This document shows positions 55,579-64,000 of a stretch of DNA of 64,000 bases, piece by piece. The notes under the pieces are model-generated. The model was not told the origin of the DNA. It did not search any database and was given only the letters and a program-made list of their open reading frames with translations. Each line of letters starts with the position of its first letter. Position 1 is the stretch's first letter. A program made the position numbers and the translations under genes. The stretch is taken from assembly GCF_027943255.1 (NCBI RefSeq), contig NC_072895.1:25208001-25272000 (forward strand). Reading direction: 5' to 3'. Source of the DNA: Anastrepha obliqua (taxonomy: Eukaryota; Arthropoda; Insecta; Diptera; Tephritidae).

Positions 55579-55590
<12 letters not shown>
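54830..55590 (-). pseudogene. LINE (RNase H to C-terminal knuckle)
   Basis: Minus strand: EGDINNFSDSQTAIKAL (RNase H) near 55520, a frame break, NELTRKGSTELVSETCYP at 55390 (end of RNase H), then RTTQNALGTSWNSIYKLVAM, FTGHWMNGTYAEKLGLPFNP, HCRSCGDLSEKETVEQFLC, KCPGLTTRRLRSVG and FFNSLGL. The C-x2-C ... C pattern is the zinc knuckle of R1/I-like LINE ORF2. The frame stays open to 54523, but the last 100 residues look like translated 3' flank. The plus-strand remnant at 4290-4670 is the same family. Confidence 0.8.

Positions 55591-55609
<19 letters not shown>
55581..55609. repeat. Long T homopolymer
   Basis: About 29 T in a row at the 5' boundary of the minus-strand LINE. It could be a poly(A) tail of an older plus-to-minus insertion. 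Confidence 0.8.
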
Positions 55610-55610
<1 letters not shown>

Positions 55611-55611
<1 letters not shown>

Positions 55612-57110
55612 TGATTCTATGTTTTTTTATAATAATTCTGTTTTTATATATTTTAATATTTTTTCTATGAGAAATGTAAACCAAATTGGTTGTACAATCT
55701 ACATACGTATACACGTTCCAACTCATTGTAATATACAACCGCTAACTCTGTCTACCGAAAATTTTTATTTTTCTTCCTTGTTGACTCCTCTCGAGACCAT
55801 AGGGCATCGACAAGACCTAGCCTTGCGTTGGTTACGTTAATCTACCGCTACCAGTCCTAAGTAGCTACCAGAACAACGCCTTATTACTGCTTGGAGCGAC
55901 ATCTGTGTTTCACATTTTTCGGCCAAAAGGATCGCACAGATGGTTGAGGACTTCGCTAAATTACGTGTGTCTGCGCTATTACCGTGATCAGCCGCTTCTT
56001 CTTGCTGGCGCCACTGATGTAATGCCACTGATTTTGCTTGATTTATCAATCACAATGCAAATAATGAGCAGAATATTGTGCGGGAGTAAGGATGGAAAGG
56101 ATAAGTTTTTTGGGTTTGAGGAATGATTTTTTTTTTTTCAGGGAAAGTAAGTAAATTTGGAACAGTACTAGGACCTCTGAGAGGGCAGGCTAGTGCACTT
56201 ACGCCAGACTACCAAGGTCCACCAAAAATTAAAACATTTTAATTTTCATGCAACTGTTGGACCAACATGAAAATCGGTTGTGCAACCACACTTTACATGA
56301 CACAACCGTTTATACAACATGCCCATTTTGATATAACAGTTGGAGCGTGTATACTCTGCCTAATATGTTTTGCCACACTGTACTTGCACAGCAAAACCAC
56401 TGTGTGCCCTGCTTTTACCATTTCTATGTCTGTCTTCACATTCCCCAATTTTTTTCCATACATTTCAAGTGCACTGCGCTTAGCTTTTTTTGTAGTTGTT
56501 TTTGTGATCATTGAGGCGCGATTGTTTTGACAGTTCGATTTGAAAATCGAAAAAAATTTTGGCAAGGCGTGTGTAACAAATCGGCGAAGTAATTGCCAGC
56601 TGTTGCCGGCCATAAGCAGTAGATTTGTGTGCGGTGATAGAGGTGTATAAGTACATACATACATGCACATATATCTACACATATACATACTCTTTATATA
56701 CACACAAATATGTATACAACATAAACTTTGCACGCAATACCAATAGAAAAATAGATTTAAATCCTATAAAATGTGGACTCAGTTTGTGTGCTGTTGTACA
56801 GCTTTTACTTTAGTGCAGAAGTTTATGATTGACCAATCTATGAATTAAATAAATACAGGGCCTTTCAATTGCGAACCACTTTCCCAAAATCAAACGAAAC
56901 ACATACAGTCACTCACACCTTCTTTGATACAGATACGATTTCTTTGTAAGTTTTCTATATTTCATAAAATTTTGCGAAAATGTAAAAACAGAGTATGCAG
57001 ATAATTTATTTATTTTGTTTCACATATTTCATTTCTCAACATAAAACCCAAGAAAATGTCCACTCATTTCATTGTATGCAAAAACAAAACTTACCGAGAA
57101 TGCACGCCGC
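55611..57110. other. 1.5 kb without recognisable gene
   Basis: A small LINE C-terminus-like echo (minus, near 55780-55850, similar to 36330) is possible. CATA tracts at 56640-56720. No gene. Confidence 0.4.
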
Positions 57111-57111
57111 A

Positions 57112-57672
57112 GCTTAAATGATGCAACTTAATGAAGGATGCAACTGTCACGGCAGAGTAGCGCGGTATCTCTATCCACCGGCAGGTGAGTAGAGGCACTC
57201 CGCAAGGTGGGGTTCTCTCACCATTCCTCTGGGTTGTTGTTTTAAATGACCTGTTGGAGGGGGCTGCAGGGTAATTGCCTACGCGGATGACGTGGCACTA
57301 ATTGCGACTTACAATTGTTAGAGGAAAATTTTTGGACACTCTGTACAACTTCAGATGCAGGGATATCTGAACGCAGTTGTTAGATGGTCAACGGATTGCG
57401 GCCTGTCGGTGAATCCTCTTAAGACGGAGTTCGTCTTATTTACGAGGAAACATAAAATACTCACAGCGTAACTTCCCTCACTAGGGGGCGCTCCTCTGAT
57501 GCTTTCTGACAAGATGAAGTACATAAGTATTATCCTTGACAGCAAGCTTACATGGAAGCCCAATATTGAGGAAAGAGTGAGGAAGGCAACAATCGCCTTG
57601 TATGGGTGCAAGGGCGCAATTGGCAAAAGATTGTCTGGCACTGTCACCTTAAATATTTTACATCAGGTTCTA
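57112..57672 (+). pseudogene. LINE reverse transcriptase fragment
   Basis: VSRGTPQGGVLSPFLWVVVL then (frame change) RVIAYADDVALIA, the YADD catalytic motif (57274-57312). It continues WSTDCGLSVNPLKTEFVLFT, MKYISIILDSKLTWKPNIEE and RVRKATIALYGCKGAIGKR. This is an R1/I-type ORF2 piece, the same kind as 39190-39725. A stop at 57470 and frameshifts make it dead. Confidence 0.8.
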
Positions 57673-57689
57673 TGTATTTAACCTAGATG

Positions 57690-58012
57690 TTCCAAGCCTC
57701 AGGCTGGGAATTGCTTGGAAGCCAAAATCTTTCAGTCAATTTTTGCCTTTGCTGACAAATTTCAGAATATCAACAATGGGAGCATTCTTGATTTCATTCG
57801 GATCCATTTGATCTCGATAAAGGATGTGCAGTATTGCCTTTACCAAGGCAATTCAGTTGCACAAGATATGCTCTACTGTTTCATCATCCTCAAGGCAGAG
57901 TCTGCGCTCTGTATCATTTCCCATGTGAATTCTTGAGGGATGGTAATTTAAGTAATAGTGACCTGTCAGAAAACCTGGTTCTGGACCGTGAAAATCTGCT
58001 GCCGACTCCGCC
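57690..58012 (-). pseudogene. LINE C-terminal knuckle fragment
   Basis: The minus strand reads LTGHYYLNYHPSRIHMGNDT, ERRLCLEDDETVEHILC, a stop, and KNAPIVDILKFVSKGK. It matches the C-terminal domain of LINE ORF2 with the first knuckle Cys lost. It converges on the RT fragment at 57112-57672 from the opposite strand. Confidence 0.7.
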
Positions 58013-58027
58013 CTAGCGAGTCATTAT

Positions 58028-58440
58028 AAAGGGTGGGTTAAATTTCAAGGGCCGTTGTTGAATGTAAACCACACCTAAACGTCAAGTTTTTTTCTGCATT
58101 TCATTTAATATTTTTCAATTTCAGACTAACTCAATTTGAACCATGGAAAGATACACGATCGATCAATGTGTTAAAGTTATTCAGGCTTATTATGACAACG
58201 GGCGTTCAAATCAAAATGCATATCACGCACTTCGTGTTTTTTTTCGGTCAATTTAATCGTCCAAATGTGCGTACAATCGGAAAAATTGTGGAAAAATTTG
58301 AGTTATCCGGGTCTGCCGGAGATGTGAAAACACCAGTGCATGCTCGTACAGCTCGTCCTGCAGAAAATATTGCTGCCCTTGTTGCCTCTCATATGATTCT
58401 CGAAATTGCTTGAAAGCGAAAGTTGGTTTGATATTAAACA
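58028..58440 (+). pseudogene. DD41D (rosa-type) mariner N-terminus
   Basis: Following an AGGGTGGGTTAAATTTCAAG end, ATG 58143 begins MERYTIDQCVKVIQAYYDNG, RSNQNAYHALRVFF and, one frame on, FNRPNVRTIGKIVEKFELSG, VKTPVHARTARPAENIAALV. These are the paired HTH regions of rosa-type transposases. The copy ends before the catalytic part. Confidence 0.8.
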
Positions 58441-58527
58441 TCCACAAAGACTAAGCAGAGATTGGAAATTTTTTTTCCTAGCTAAATATCTCGAATTTCA
58501 TTCCGCGTGATCTTGCTAACGGATATA

Positions 58528-58733
58528 CAGGGTGGCGCTAATTTTTTTTTACAAAAGTAATACTTTTTTTTACTACATAAATTAAAAAATTGGAAAAAAT
58601 TACTCATTTTTAGCGATGGAAATTTTTATTTTGACCTTTGTGTTATCGTATACCGCAGTTATCTATTTCGCAAGCGTAAAATATGATTGACCTACGACGC
58701 CATTTGCAATAATTATAAATATGCGCCACCCTG
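58528..58733. mobile_element. 206-bp MITE with CAGGGTGGCGC ends
   Basis: CAGGGTGGCGCTAATTT at 58528 and inverted ATGCGCCACCCTG at 58733 are flanked by TA on both sides. It is AT-rich inside with no coding content. The ends match the general mariner/Tc1 style, so a Tc1/mariner transposase probably moved it. Confidence 0.85.
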
Positions 58734-58755
58734 TAATATATATAAATACAATATA

Positions 58756-60045
58756 TTAGGAGGTTGAATTAGTTTTAAAGGTGACACACAGATGGCGCTA
58801 TTTATCACTTTATCGCGTTGGCAATACTGAATATATATTCATGACAAAGCCTCATCCCTAGGCTTTGTTTATCAGTATCTGTCATTTCGCTGAAGTATAA
58901 ACAACGCAGTGTTTTCGTGCTCCGAGTATGTCAACTTTCGTGCCGTCGAAACGCAATTTGCGGGAAGCTTTGCTTTTCTGCTTCAATTTGAAAAAAAAAA
59001 AATACAGCCCAAGCCCGTGAATTGCTGCAGGAGGCCTACCCAGACCATACTCCGTCGATTTCAACATGTGAGTACTGGTTTCGACGATTCAAAAGTGGTG
59101 ATTTTCACACCGAAGACAAGGAGCGTCTTGGCCAGCCCAAAAAGTTCGAGGACGCGGAATTGGGGGAATTGGTAAACGAGGACTCGTGCCAAACCCAAAA
59201 AGAGCTTGCTGAATCATTGGGCGTTGATAAATCAACCGTTTGCAAGCGTCTAAAAGCGATGGGAATGATCCAAAAGCAAGGACATTGGGTCCCGTACGAG
59301 TTGAAGCTGCGCGACGTCGAACGGCGATTTTTTACGTGCGAATTGCTGATCGAGCGACAAAATCGGAAGGGTTTTTTGCATCGGGTGGTGACTGGCGACG
59401 AAAAATGGATCCACTACGATAACCCAAAACGCAAAAAATCATGGGGTTTGCCCGGCCACGCATCAACGTCGACGGCCAAGCAGAATATTCACGGCAAGAA
59501 AATCATGCTCTGCATTTGCTGGGATCAGGTCGGCGTCGTATATTTTGAGCTGCTCCAACCGGGCGAAACAATCACGGGGGATCGTTACCGACTGCAATTG
59601 ATGCGTTTAAGCCGGGCATTGAAAGAAAAACGGCCGGAAACGGTAAAAAGGCACGACAAGGTTATTTTGCAACATGACAACGCTCGGCCGCATGTTGCTT
59701 AACCTGTCAAAAAATACCTTGGAACGCTTGGCTGGGAAGTGTTACCCCACCCGCCGTATAGTCCAGACATAGCTCCCTCCGATTATCATTTGTTCCGGCA
59801 TATGAGTCTCGATTTGGCGGACCAGCGGTTCTCCTCGTACGAGGCTACCAAAATATGGGTTGAGTCATGGATAGCCAAGCAGCGGCCAGAATTTTGGAGA
59901 AACGGCATCCGGAAATTGCCCGAAAGATGGGCGAAAGTTGTAGCTAGCGATGGCCAATACTTCGAATAAAATATTTTGTACCGTTTTTTCACAATAAAGC
60001 CCCAAATCTTCGAAAAAAACCTTTAAAACTAATTCAACCTCCCAA
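58756..60045 (+). mobile_element. mariner (DD34D), nearly intact, 1290 bp
   Basis: Ends TTAGGAGGTTGAATTAG (58756) and inverted CTAATTCAACCTCCCAA (ending 60045), TA at both flanks (58754-58755, 60046-60047). TIR identity extends to TTTTAAAGGT. Full length for a mariner, with one transposase gene having only two visible lesions (see the gene entry). It is the best-preserved transposon in the window. Confidence 0.92.
58928..59969 (+). pseudogene. mariner transposase with two lesions
   Basis: The start MSTFVPSKRNLREALLFCFN runs to an A homopolymer at about 58991-59001, where the frame shifts. After that the protein is open: ELLQEAYPDHTPSISTCEYW and RRFKSGDF (first HTH), KKFEDAELGELVNED, LGVDKSTVCKRLKAMGMIQK (second HTH), VTGDEKWIHYDNPKRKKSW (first Asp), LCICWDQVGVVYFELLQPGE and QHDNARPHVA (second Asp). 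A TAA stop follows at 59701 where homologues have Lys, then PVKKYLGTLGWEVLPHPPYS, PDIAPSDYHLF (third Asp, 34 on), RKLPERWAKVVASDGQYFE and the natural stop at 59967. All catalytic residues remain. Confidence 0.9.
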
Positions 60046-60047
60046 TA

Positions 60048-60355
60048 ATTGGCACTTATTTACATCCTTTGTTGTTTGCTTGGCCCCTTGTGGTGTGCGT
60101 CTTGATGTTGTTCCACAAATGGAGGGACCTACTGTTTTAAGCCGCCTCCGAACGGCAGATATTTTTATGAGAAGCTTTTTCATGGCGGAAATACTCTGGG
60201 AGGTTTGCCATTTCCTGTGGAGAAGCTATCGCTGTTGGACTTTTTCTGACATTTGGGGTTTTAAGCACAGATATTCATTCCTGGGCACTCAAACCTGAGG
60301 CTCTCACGCCTGGGAATGGTAGTCACGCTCGAACCCATTCGGCTTCCAATCCGAG
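60048..60355 (-). mobile_element. tRNA-derived SINE, copy 3
   Basis: Minus-strand head AGCCGAATGGGTTCGAGCG (A-box-like), GGTTTGAGTGCCC (B-box-like), body with GGCAAACCTCCCAGAG and TCCATTTGTGGAACAACATC, and 3' end GTGCCAATTATT touching the right end of the mariner at 60045. It shares the 3' CCAATTA with the LINE tails. Confidence 0.8.
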
Positions 60356-61344
60356 TTCGCGACACATCTTTATGTAATATATGATTATGATATTTTGATA
60401 TTTTTCACAAATAATTTCAATAATGAAAAAGCGAATACACATGAAATTTCCAATTGGGTATTTGTGGAATCCAATTACAATATGGAGCATATGTAAATAC
60501 ACAGAAATATTTACCCAATATTTTTATAATTTTAACATTCTCACAATCACTTACATATACATATGTATGCATGTATGCATGTACATTCACACATATTTTT
60601 GTTTTGCGAAATTTCTTGCAGCACTTATTGCACAGCGTCACCGCAGCAGCGATGCTTTCAATATTTACCTTGAAAAAGAAACATGGCTCCATGTTTTTGC
60701 AATCTTCGCATGTTTGTGTTTATTTGTGTCTTAATCGTAAATGTTTTCGCTTCTCACCGTTGGAATGCAACTTATTGGCATAAATTATAAGTGTCAACTG
60801 TCAACTGCCAACAGTGAAGATACTTTATGCTCACCACTTACACTCATGGGGAAAGAGCATCTTAGCAACAACAAACGTTCGAAAAAGTAGAGTAAACAAA
60901 AGTCCAACAACGTTGTGATAATATACAATAGCAAAGTGAAATTGACAAAACAAAAATGAGTCGTTTCCGCTGCCATGTTGACACTTCAGTTATATTTAAA
61001 TACTTGTGTGTGTGTGTGTGTGTTCACATACCACATAAATAGAGCTTTTGTCGGTTGCAAGGTAAACATTAGTGTCCAACCGAATGGTGAATTTGAACTT
61101 TTTTCTTTTGGTTTTCACACGAAATCAGAACCAAGTTGAGTAAATTTTTTTTACTTTGAATGTAGAGATAAGATCACATCATGAATAGTGAGGCATTGGC
61201 TAGTTTCTTTCTGAAAGGGATGTAAAAACAATCGTTTAAATCGTTTCGGTGATTTCTTCAGTTATTTCTGTTTTGAAAAATTGAACCTCCCTCTAATTGT
61301 AGAATATAACTTCATTAAATTGACATAGCAATTGTCAGCAAAAA
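60356..61344. other. 1 kb without recognisable gene
   Basis: CATA tract at 60555-60590 and (TG)n at 61004-61023. No gene recognised. Confidence 0.4.
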
Positions 61345-62041
61345 TATCTTAAAATCAAGGAAGATAAGACGAATTATATGATGATGTCCAGACAAAATAA
61401 ACCAACATCAGGCAAACTGAAAATTGGCGATTTTTCTTTTGAAATCGATGAATCCTTTACCTATTTAGGCTTCAAATTGAGTGGAGACAATTCAATGAGC
61501 CTCACCATCGATGAGAGAATTCTAGCAGCGAACAGATCGTATGCGTCGTCAACGAAACTCTTCAAATCAAAACTATTAAACAGACAATGCAAATTGACTC
61601 TGTATAAAACCATCATAAGACCAGTATTATGCTATGCAGCCGAATCGTGGAGCAGATAAAACAAAACTGCAAGCCTTCGAACGAAAAGTACTCAGAAGAA
61701 TTTTCGGAGCAATCAAAGATCACGGCAAGTGGCGAATAAGATGGAACGACGAGCTAGATCAACTGATAAAGGGCGAAAATGTTATACGTTTCATCAAAGC
61801 GCAGCGGTTAAGATGGCTGGGTCACATTACAAGAATGGATGGTACGAGGGCGCAGAAGAAAATCGTAGAAGCCAGAGAGTTCAACACTAGAGCAAGCTTC
61901 CTTTTGCCGAGAACAAGATGGACCGATGAACTAGAGGACGACATCAAGAAACTTAGGATAACGAACTGGGAAAAAGTCACAAGCGTTCGAGACGTATGGA
62001 GGTCCCACGAGCAGCAAGCCAAAGCTCACAAAGAGCTGTAG
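61345..62041 (+). pseudogene. RTE-like LINE ORF2 C-terminal half
   Basis: KIKEDKTNYMMMSR leads into KIGDFSFEIDESFTYLGFKL, DERILAANRSYASSTKLFKS, LTLYKTIIRPVLCYAAESW. A frameshift near 61650 follows, then LQAFERKVLRRIFGAI, WRIRWNDELDQLIKGENV, RFIKAQRLRWLGHITRM, RTRWTDELEDDIKKLRI and a stop at 62039. One frameshift in 230 residues makes this one of the youngest LINE pieces here; the catalytic YADD lies outside it. Confidence 0.85.
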
Positions 62042-62173
62042 AGCCAAAATATGAAATTGTCCGCAACATTTCTAGCAGGGTTTCCAAATAATTTATGATA
62101 TTCATTCTTAACGTAGCCGCCGAGATGAGAACGTCGTTGCACCTAATTTGAAAGAAATGATTTTTGAGGTAAT

Positions 62174-62265
62174 GTAACCATAATTTTCCTATGAAGCTGC
62201 TCCAAAGCCCATACTCGGTTATTTGTAGCAGCTTTGGAGCAGCTTCATAGGAAAGTTATGGCTAC
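62174..62265. repeat. Near-perfect 35-bp inverted repeat (hairpin)
   Basis: Arms 62174-62208 and 62231-62265 are reverse complements with only two mismatches, around a 22-base loop. The core is CCTATGAAGCTGCTCCAAAG. The size and loop resemble a miRNA precursor or a tiny foldback element. No expression evidence is available. Confidence 0.75.
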
Positions 62266-62394
62266 GCCATCTATAAATAAATGAATAATTTGAATCTTAT
62301 ATGCGAATTTGCCGCGGTTTTATGCAGAATTCTCTTCAGCCTAGTGAGACTATAAATAAAATGAAATAAAACGAAATGTAATAAAAGAAAATAC

Positions 62395-62560
62395 AAGGTA
62401 AAGTCCAAAATATACAAGACTGAGCTAACATAGCAACGACAGGAGCTTTGTTCTGATAACTTCGAGTTTATTTATTCAAAATAGTCCCCTCTGGCCTCGA
62501 TCTACTGTTTTGAGAGATCTTTAAACTTTTCGAAAGAGTGTTTCAGGTCATTGACCGGTT
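62395..62560 (-). pseudogene. mariner-type 3' end remnant
   Basis: Minus strand: NDLKHSFEKFKDLSKQ, a stop, IEARGDYFE and stop, the usual C-terminus (C-I-x-x-x-G-x-Y-F-E) of mariner transposases, followed by a terminal-like AAGTCCAAAATATACAAGAC. Only the last 40 residues remain. Confidence 0.5.
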
Positions 62561-62742
62561 TACATACGTCCAGCAGCGCCAAAAATGCGCTAAAAGAAAA
62601 ACTGTTCTTAAAAGGGATAACAATAGAGGTAAATATACAAAAATTTTATACATTGTTTATTAGTACTTAAACTTTATAAAAAAATGTATTTTAATTTTTC
62701 TTTACAAAAATTAGTAAATAAAAAATCACGTGACTCAAAGTA

Positions 62743-64000
62743 TCAGGTCAGTCCATAAGTTCGTTCGTATTTTACCCATAATTTCACATTTGTACGATTT
62801 TTGCATACAAAAAATTATTCGCGGAATATAACGGAACTATTTATATATTCTTTGATATATTGTGCATTCAACAAGTGATTTTAATCGCGTGTTGTTAAAA
62901 AATAAAATGGAATCTTTGAACGCGTATAAAAGGCACATTTTGAATTTTTTTTAAAAAGTGCTAAAAATGCAACAACTGTTGCTGCAGAAATAAACACTGT
63001 TCACGGAGAGGATACCGTGAGTGTAAGGAATGCGCAAAAGTGGTTTTCAAACTTTCGAAGGGGTAACTGCGACGTGGAGGATGCCCTGCGCGCTGGTCGT
63101 CCTGAAGTCTTTAACTCCGACGCCTTGCTCGAACTCGTGGAAGCTCAGCCAAATTTGACAGTCGATATGATAGCTCAGAGGTTAAATTCATCGCATGGAA
63201 CAGTTCATTGGCACCTGGTTCAGTTGGGAAAGGTTTCAAGCCTGGGAAAATGGGTTCCGCATAGACTTTCCGCAGCCAACCTTCAGCAGAGAGTGAATGT
63301 GTGTTCTTAGCTGCTGCAACAGCTTGAAAATGAAAGTTTTTTGAACAGCATCGTCACCACTGGTGATGAAAAATGGGTCCTTTACAACAATCCTGTTCAC
63401 AAACGCCAATGGTTAGATAAAGATGAAACACCAGAACCGACCCTTAGAGATGGCCTTCACCCCAAGAAGATTCTCCTGTCTATTTGGTGGGATATTGCCG
63501 GTATTGTTTATTATGAACTTCTGGAACCAAACCAGACGTTAACTGCTGATAATTATTCCCATCAGCTATCAAACCTGAATGAGGCACTTAACAAAAATTG
63601 AGCGTATTTAGTGAATAGACGCAAAGTTTTGTTTCACCACGACAACGCAAGATCTCATACCGCAAGGCAAACATTAGGCAAGCTGAACGAGCTCGGATGG
63701 GAGCTAATGCCGCATCCACCATACTCTCCGGATATTTCACCTTGAGATTACCACCTTTTCCGTGGACTTCGATTCCATATGAGTAAGAAGAACTACTCCT
63801 CAAAAGAAGCTATAAAAAGGGATATCGAAGCGTATTTTGGCTCCAAGGCCAACAATTTTTTGAGCAGGGAATTAAAAATTTGCCTAAACGTTGGGAAGAC
63901 ATTGTAAATAATGAAGGAAAATATATTATTGGTTAATAAATACTTTAAACATTTTTTTTATTAATTTTAAAACCACCTTTAAAAAACGCACGAACTTATG
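62743..64000 (+). mobile_element. mariner (DD34D), nearly complete, right end off-window
   Basis: TA (62741) followed by TCAGGTCAGTCCATAAGTTC is the left TIR; inverted CGCACGAACTTATG at the window end is the start of the right TIR. The transposase begins MESLNAYKRHILNF (62908), frameshifts, and reads ATTVAAEINTVHGEDTVSVR, NAQKWFSNFRRGNCDVEDAL, AGRPEVFNS, NSSHGTVHWHLVQLGKV and GKWVPHRLSA. After a stop (63308) come TTGDEKWVLYNNPVHKRQW (first Asp), SIWWDIAGIVYYELLEPNQT, HHDNARSHTARQT (second Asp) and SPDISP*DYHLFRG. The stop at 63744-63746 sits directly before the third Asp, 34 on. Confidence 0.88.

Noticed and set aside
1..64000. LTR retrotransposon, endogenous viral element or bacterial-type operon
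   Set aside because: No protease, integrase, capsid or polyprotein motifs and no paired LTRs were recognised; the RT motifs found all sit in LINE-type contexts.

Overview
The window reads as intergenic DNA from an insect, most plausibly a higher fly (Diptera; a tephritid-like genome is my inference). It is AT-rich, rich in (CATA)n/(TATG)n microsatellites, and packed with mariner/Tc1 transposons and non-LTR retrotransposons in many states of decay. The only host gene I can support lies at the extreme left edge: the 5' part of Coq10 (mitochondrial coenzyme Q-binding START-like protein) on the minus strand, two coding exons split by a 66-bp intron, running off the window at base 1.

Layout. 0.5-2.7 kb: two Helitron-type elements with convergent 3' ends and an internal ~125-bp minisatellite. 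2.9-6.3 kb: a decayed mariner, three LINE 3' remnants and an internally deleted mariner with both TIRs. 6.9-8.6 kb: a complete-ended Tc1-type element with ~223-bp TIRs. 8.6-10.7 kb: no gene seen, one possible TATA promoter. 10.7-17 kb: mariner end, LINE 3' ends, a 5'-truncated LINE with target duplication, a mariner N-terminus, and a maT-type (DD37D) element. 17-21.3 kb: an old mariner interrupted by a tRNA-derived SINE and a DD41D mariner, then LINE remnants and another mariner. 22-27.6 kb: mariner and LINE remnants, including one LINE family in two inverted copies. 28-29.2 kb: a Helentron-like module. 29.2-41 kb: LINE and mariner fragments plus a MITE. 42.3-45.1 kb: an AT-rich degenerate array carrying a mariner-derived MITE and a LINE insertion, then a mariner N-terminus and a SINE. 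46.2-48.8 kb: a Jockey-clade LINE with a DD41D mariner nested in its 3' end. 50-55.6 kb: LINE, the MITE twin, a second repeat copy and a foldback element. 57-64 kb: LINEs, a DD41D N-terminus, a 206-bp MITE, a nearly intact mariner, the third SINE, a LINE C-terminus, a near-perfect hairpin and a final mariner cut by the window end.

The sequences do not form a pathway or operon. The biology here is that of transposons: transposases that bind TIRs and cut DNA, LINE reverse transcriptases, and non-autonomous parasites (SINE, MITEs, deletion derivatives) that borrow these activities. No CRISPR, riboswitch or clear new multi-gene system was found. Element assignments rest on protein motifs and repeat structure read by eye; subfamily names are inferences.
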